A DNA stretch of 64,000 nt. Origin: Helicobacter bilis (GTDB taxonomy: Bacteria > Campylobacterota > Campylobacteria > Campylobacterales > Helicobacteraceae). The stretch is from positions 1,178,001 through 1,242,000 of the forward strand of contig NZ_CP019645.1 of assembly GCF_001999985.1 (NCBI RefSeq), given 5' to 3'. The position numbers were made by a program, and so were the translations under genes. Positions 63,689 through 64,000 of the stretch are shown piece by piece. Numbering within the stretch: position 1 is the first letter of the stretch; every line of letters starts with the position of its first letter. The notes beneath the pieces were generated by a model. That model searched no databases. It was not told the origin of the DNA and saw nothing but the letters and a program-made list of their open reading frames with translations.

Positions 63689-63746
63689 CTATGATTTGTT
63701 AAAAACACAAAGACACTAGACTTGTAAGATTCTATAAAGGTTCAAG

Positions 63747-64000
63747 ATGACAAACTTTTCTAAAATTGGCTTTATCATGGCGACACTTGGAAGCTCCATA
63801 GGCTTGGGGCATATTTGGCGTTTTCCTACTATGGCTGGGCAAAATGGCGGTGCTGCTTTTATCCTCTTATTTCTCATTATCTCTGTGGCGGTTGGTGTGT
63901 CTATGCTTATTGCTGAAATGCTTGTTGGGAATCGCACACAGAAAAACGCACAAGATGCCTTTTATGAGCTTGATGAAAGCGATCATAAAAAGTGGCATTG
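63747..64000 (+). CDS. Sodium-dependent transporter (NSS/SNF family), 5' part only
   Basis: The frame from ATG 63747 (AAAGG upstream) to the window end gives 84 residues: FSKIGFIMATLGSSIGLGHI and WRFPTMAGQNGGAAFILLFL, the unmistakable first two helices of the neurotransmitter:sodium symporter family (GSAIGLGNxWRFP), with the unwound helix 1 that binds sodium and substrate. H. pylori has tandem homologues. The substrate is probably an amino acid. Confidence 0.88.
   Translation, partial: MTNFSKIGFIMATLGSSIGLGHIWRFPTMAGQNGGAAFILLFLIISVAVGVSMLIAEMLVGNRTQKNAQDAFYELDESDHKKWH

Overview
The window is AT-rich and looks like a chromosome segment of a Helicobacter species, probably of the enterohepatic type. 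The evidence is the gene content and order: an IspDF / HP1021-type regulator / SopT / PgpA block in the order I recall from Campylobacter, a FliW / BamD / Lon block, FlgM-FlgN-FlgK, FlaG, a KdhA/KdhB-like Kdo hydrolase pair, an orphan HydE, a VacA-like autotransporter and a tmRNA with an epsilonproteobacterial-type tag. No tRNA, rRNA, CRISPR array, IS transposase or prophage was seen.

Layout. 1-5.6 kb: surface-glycan genes on the minus strand (a deacetylase-like/radical SAM fusion cut by the window edge, a polysaccharide pyruvyl transferase, kdhA and kdhB). 6.3-10.6 kb: aspA, a dcuA with an insertion, ruvA. 10.8-17.3 kb: a frameshifted autotransporter, an alpha-carbonic-anhydrase homologue without zinc ligands, and an outer membrane protein behind a T tract. 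17.5-24.1 kb: pgpA-like, sopT, HP1021-like regulator, ispDF, thiC and a MORN-type lipid-free secreted protein. 24.4-29.3 kb: a TolC-type channel, ssrA and two glycosyltransferases (one frameshifted). 29.4-36.3 kb: flgK, flgN, flgM, a 56-residue membrane protein, a Csd3-type peptidase, a Nudix hydrolase, fliW and bamD. 36.3-43 kb: lon, lnt, hydE.

43-62 kb is accessory. A small MerR regulator sits among aldo/keto reductases, a carboxymuconolactone-decarboxylase-like protein, a cupin, two transporters, an acetyltransferase and a TIGR04076 protein. Five nearly identical MerR-type promoters (TTGACA or TTGAGC, 19-bp spacer with a GACAC/GTGTC dyad, TATAMT) and a sixth decayed copy lie in front of these units, so they look like one local regulon. 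Several of its enzymes carry an export signal placed upstream of what looks like an older ribosome-binding site and start codon. Two restriction-modification islands interrupt the regulon. The first is a type II endonuclease with two adenine methylases. The second is a BcgI-like fused nuclease-methylase, an Abi/HEPN-like protein and three half-size specificity modules joined by poly-G tracts of 15 and 14, a phase-variable arrangement.

Two sequence habits run through the whole window. The 7-mer AGATTCT/AGAATCT is extremely frequent. A REP-like element, seen as TGTCATnnTGAGnnn...ATnTCTA between genes, also occurs in frame inside genes, where it reads as (C)HVERSETSK. It accompanies long Ser/Asn/Asp-rich insertions in KdhB, the PgpA-like protein, a glycosyltransferase, Lnt and an S-subunit linker. 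Similar insertions without the recognisable element occur in DcuA, IspDF, Lon and an aldo/keto reductase. The window ends with flaG and the start of a sodium:neurotransmitter-symporter family gene.
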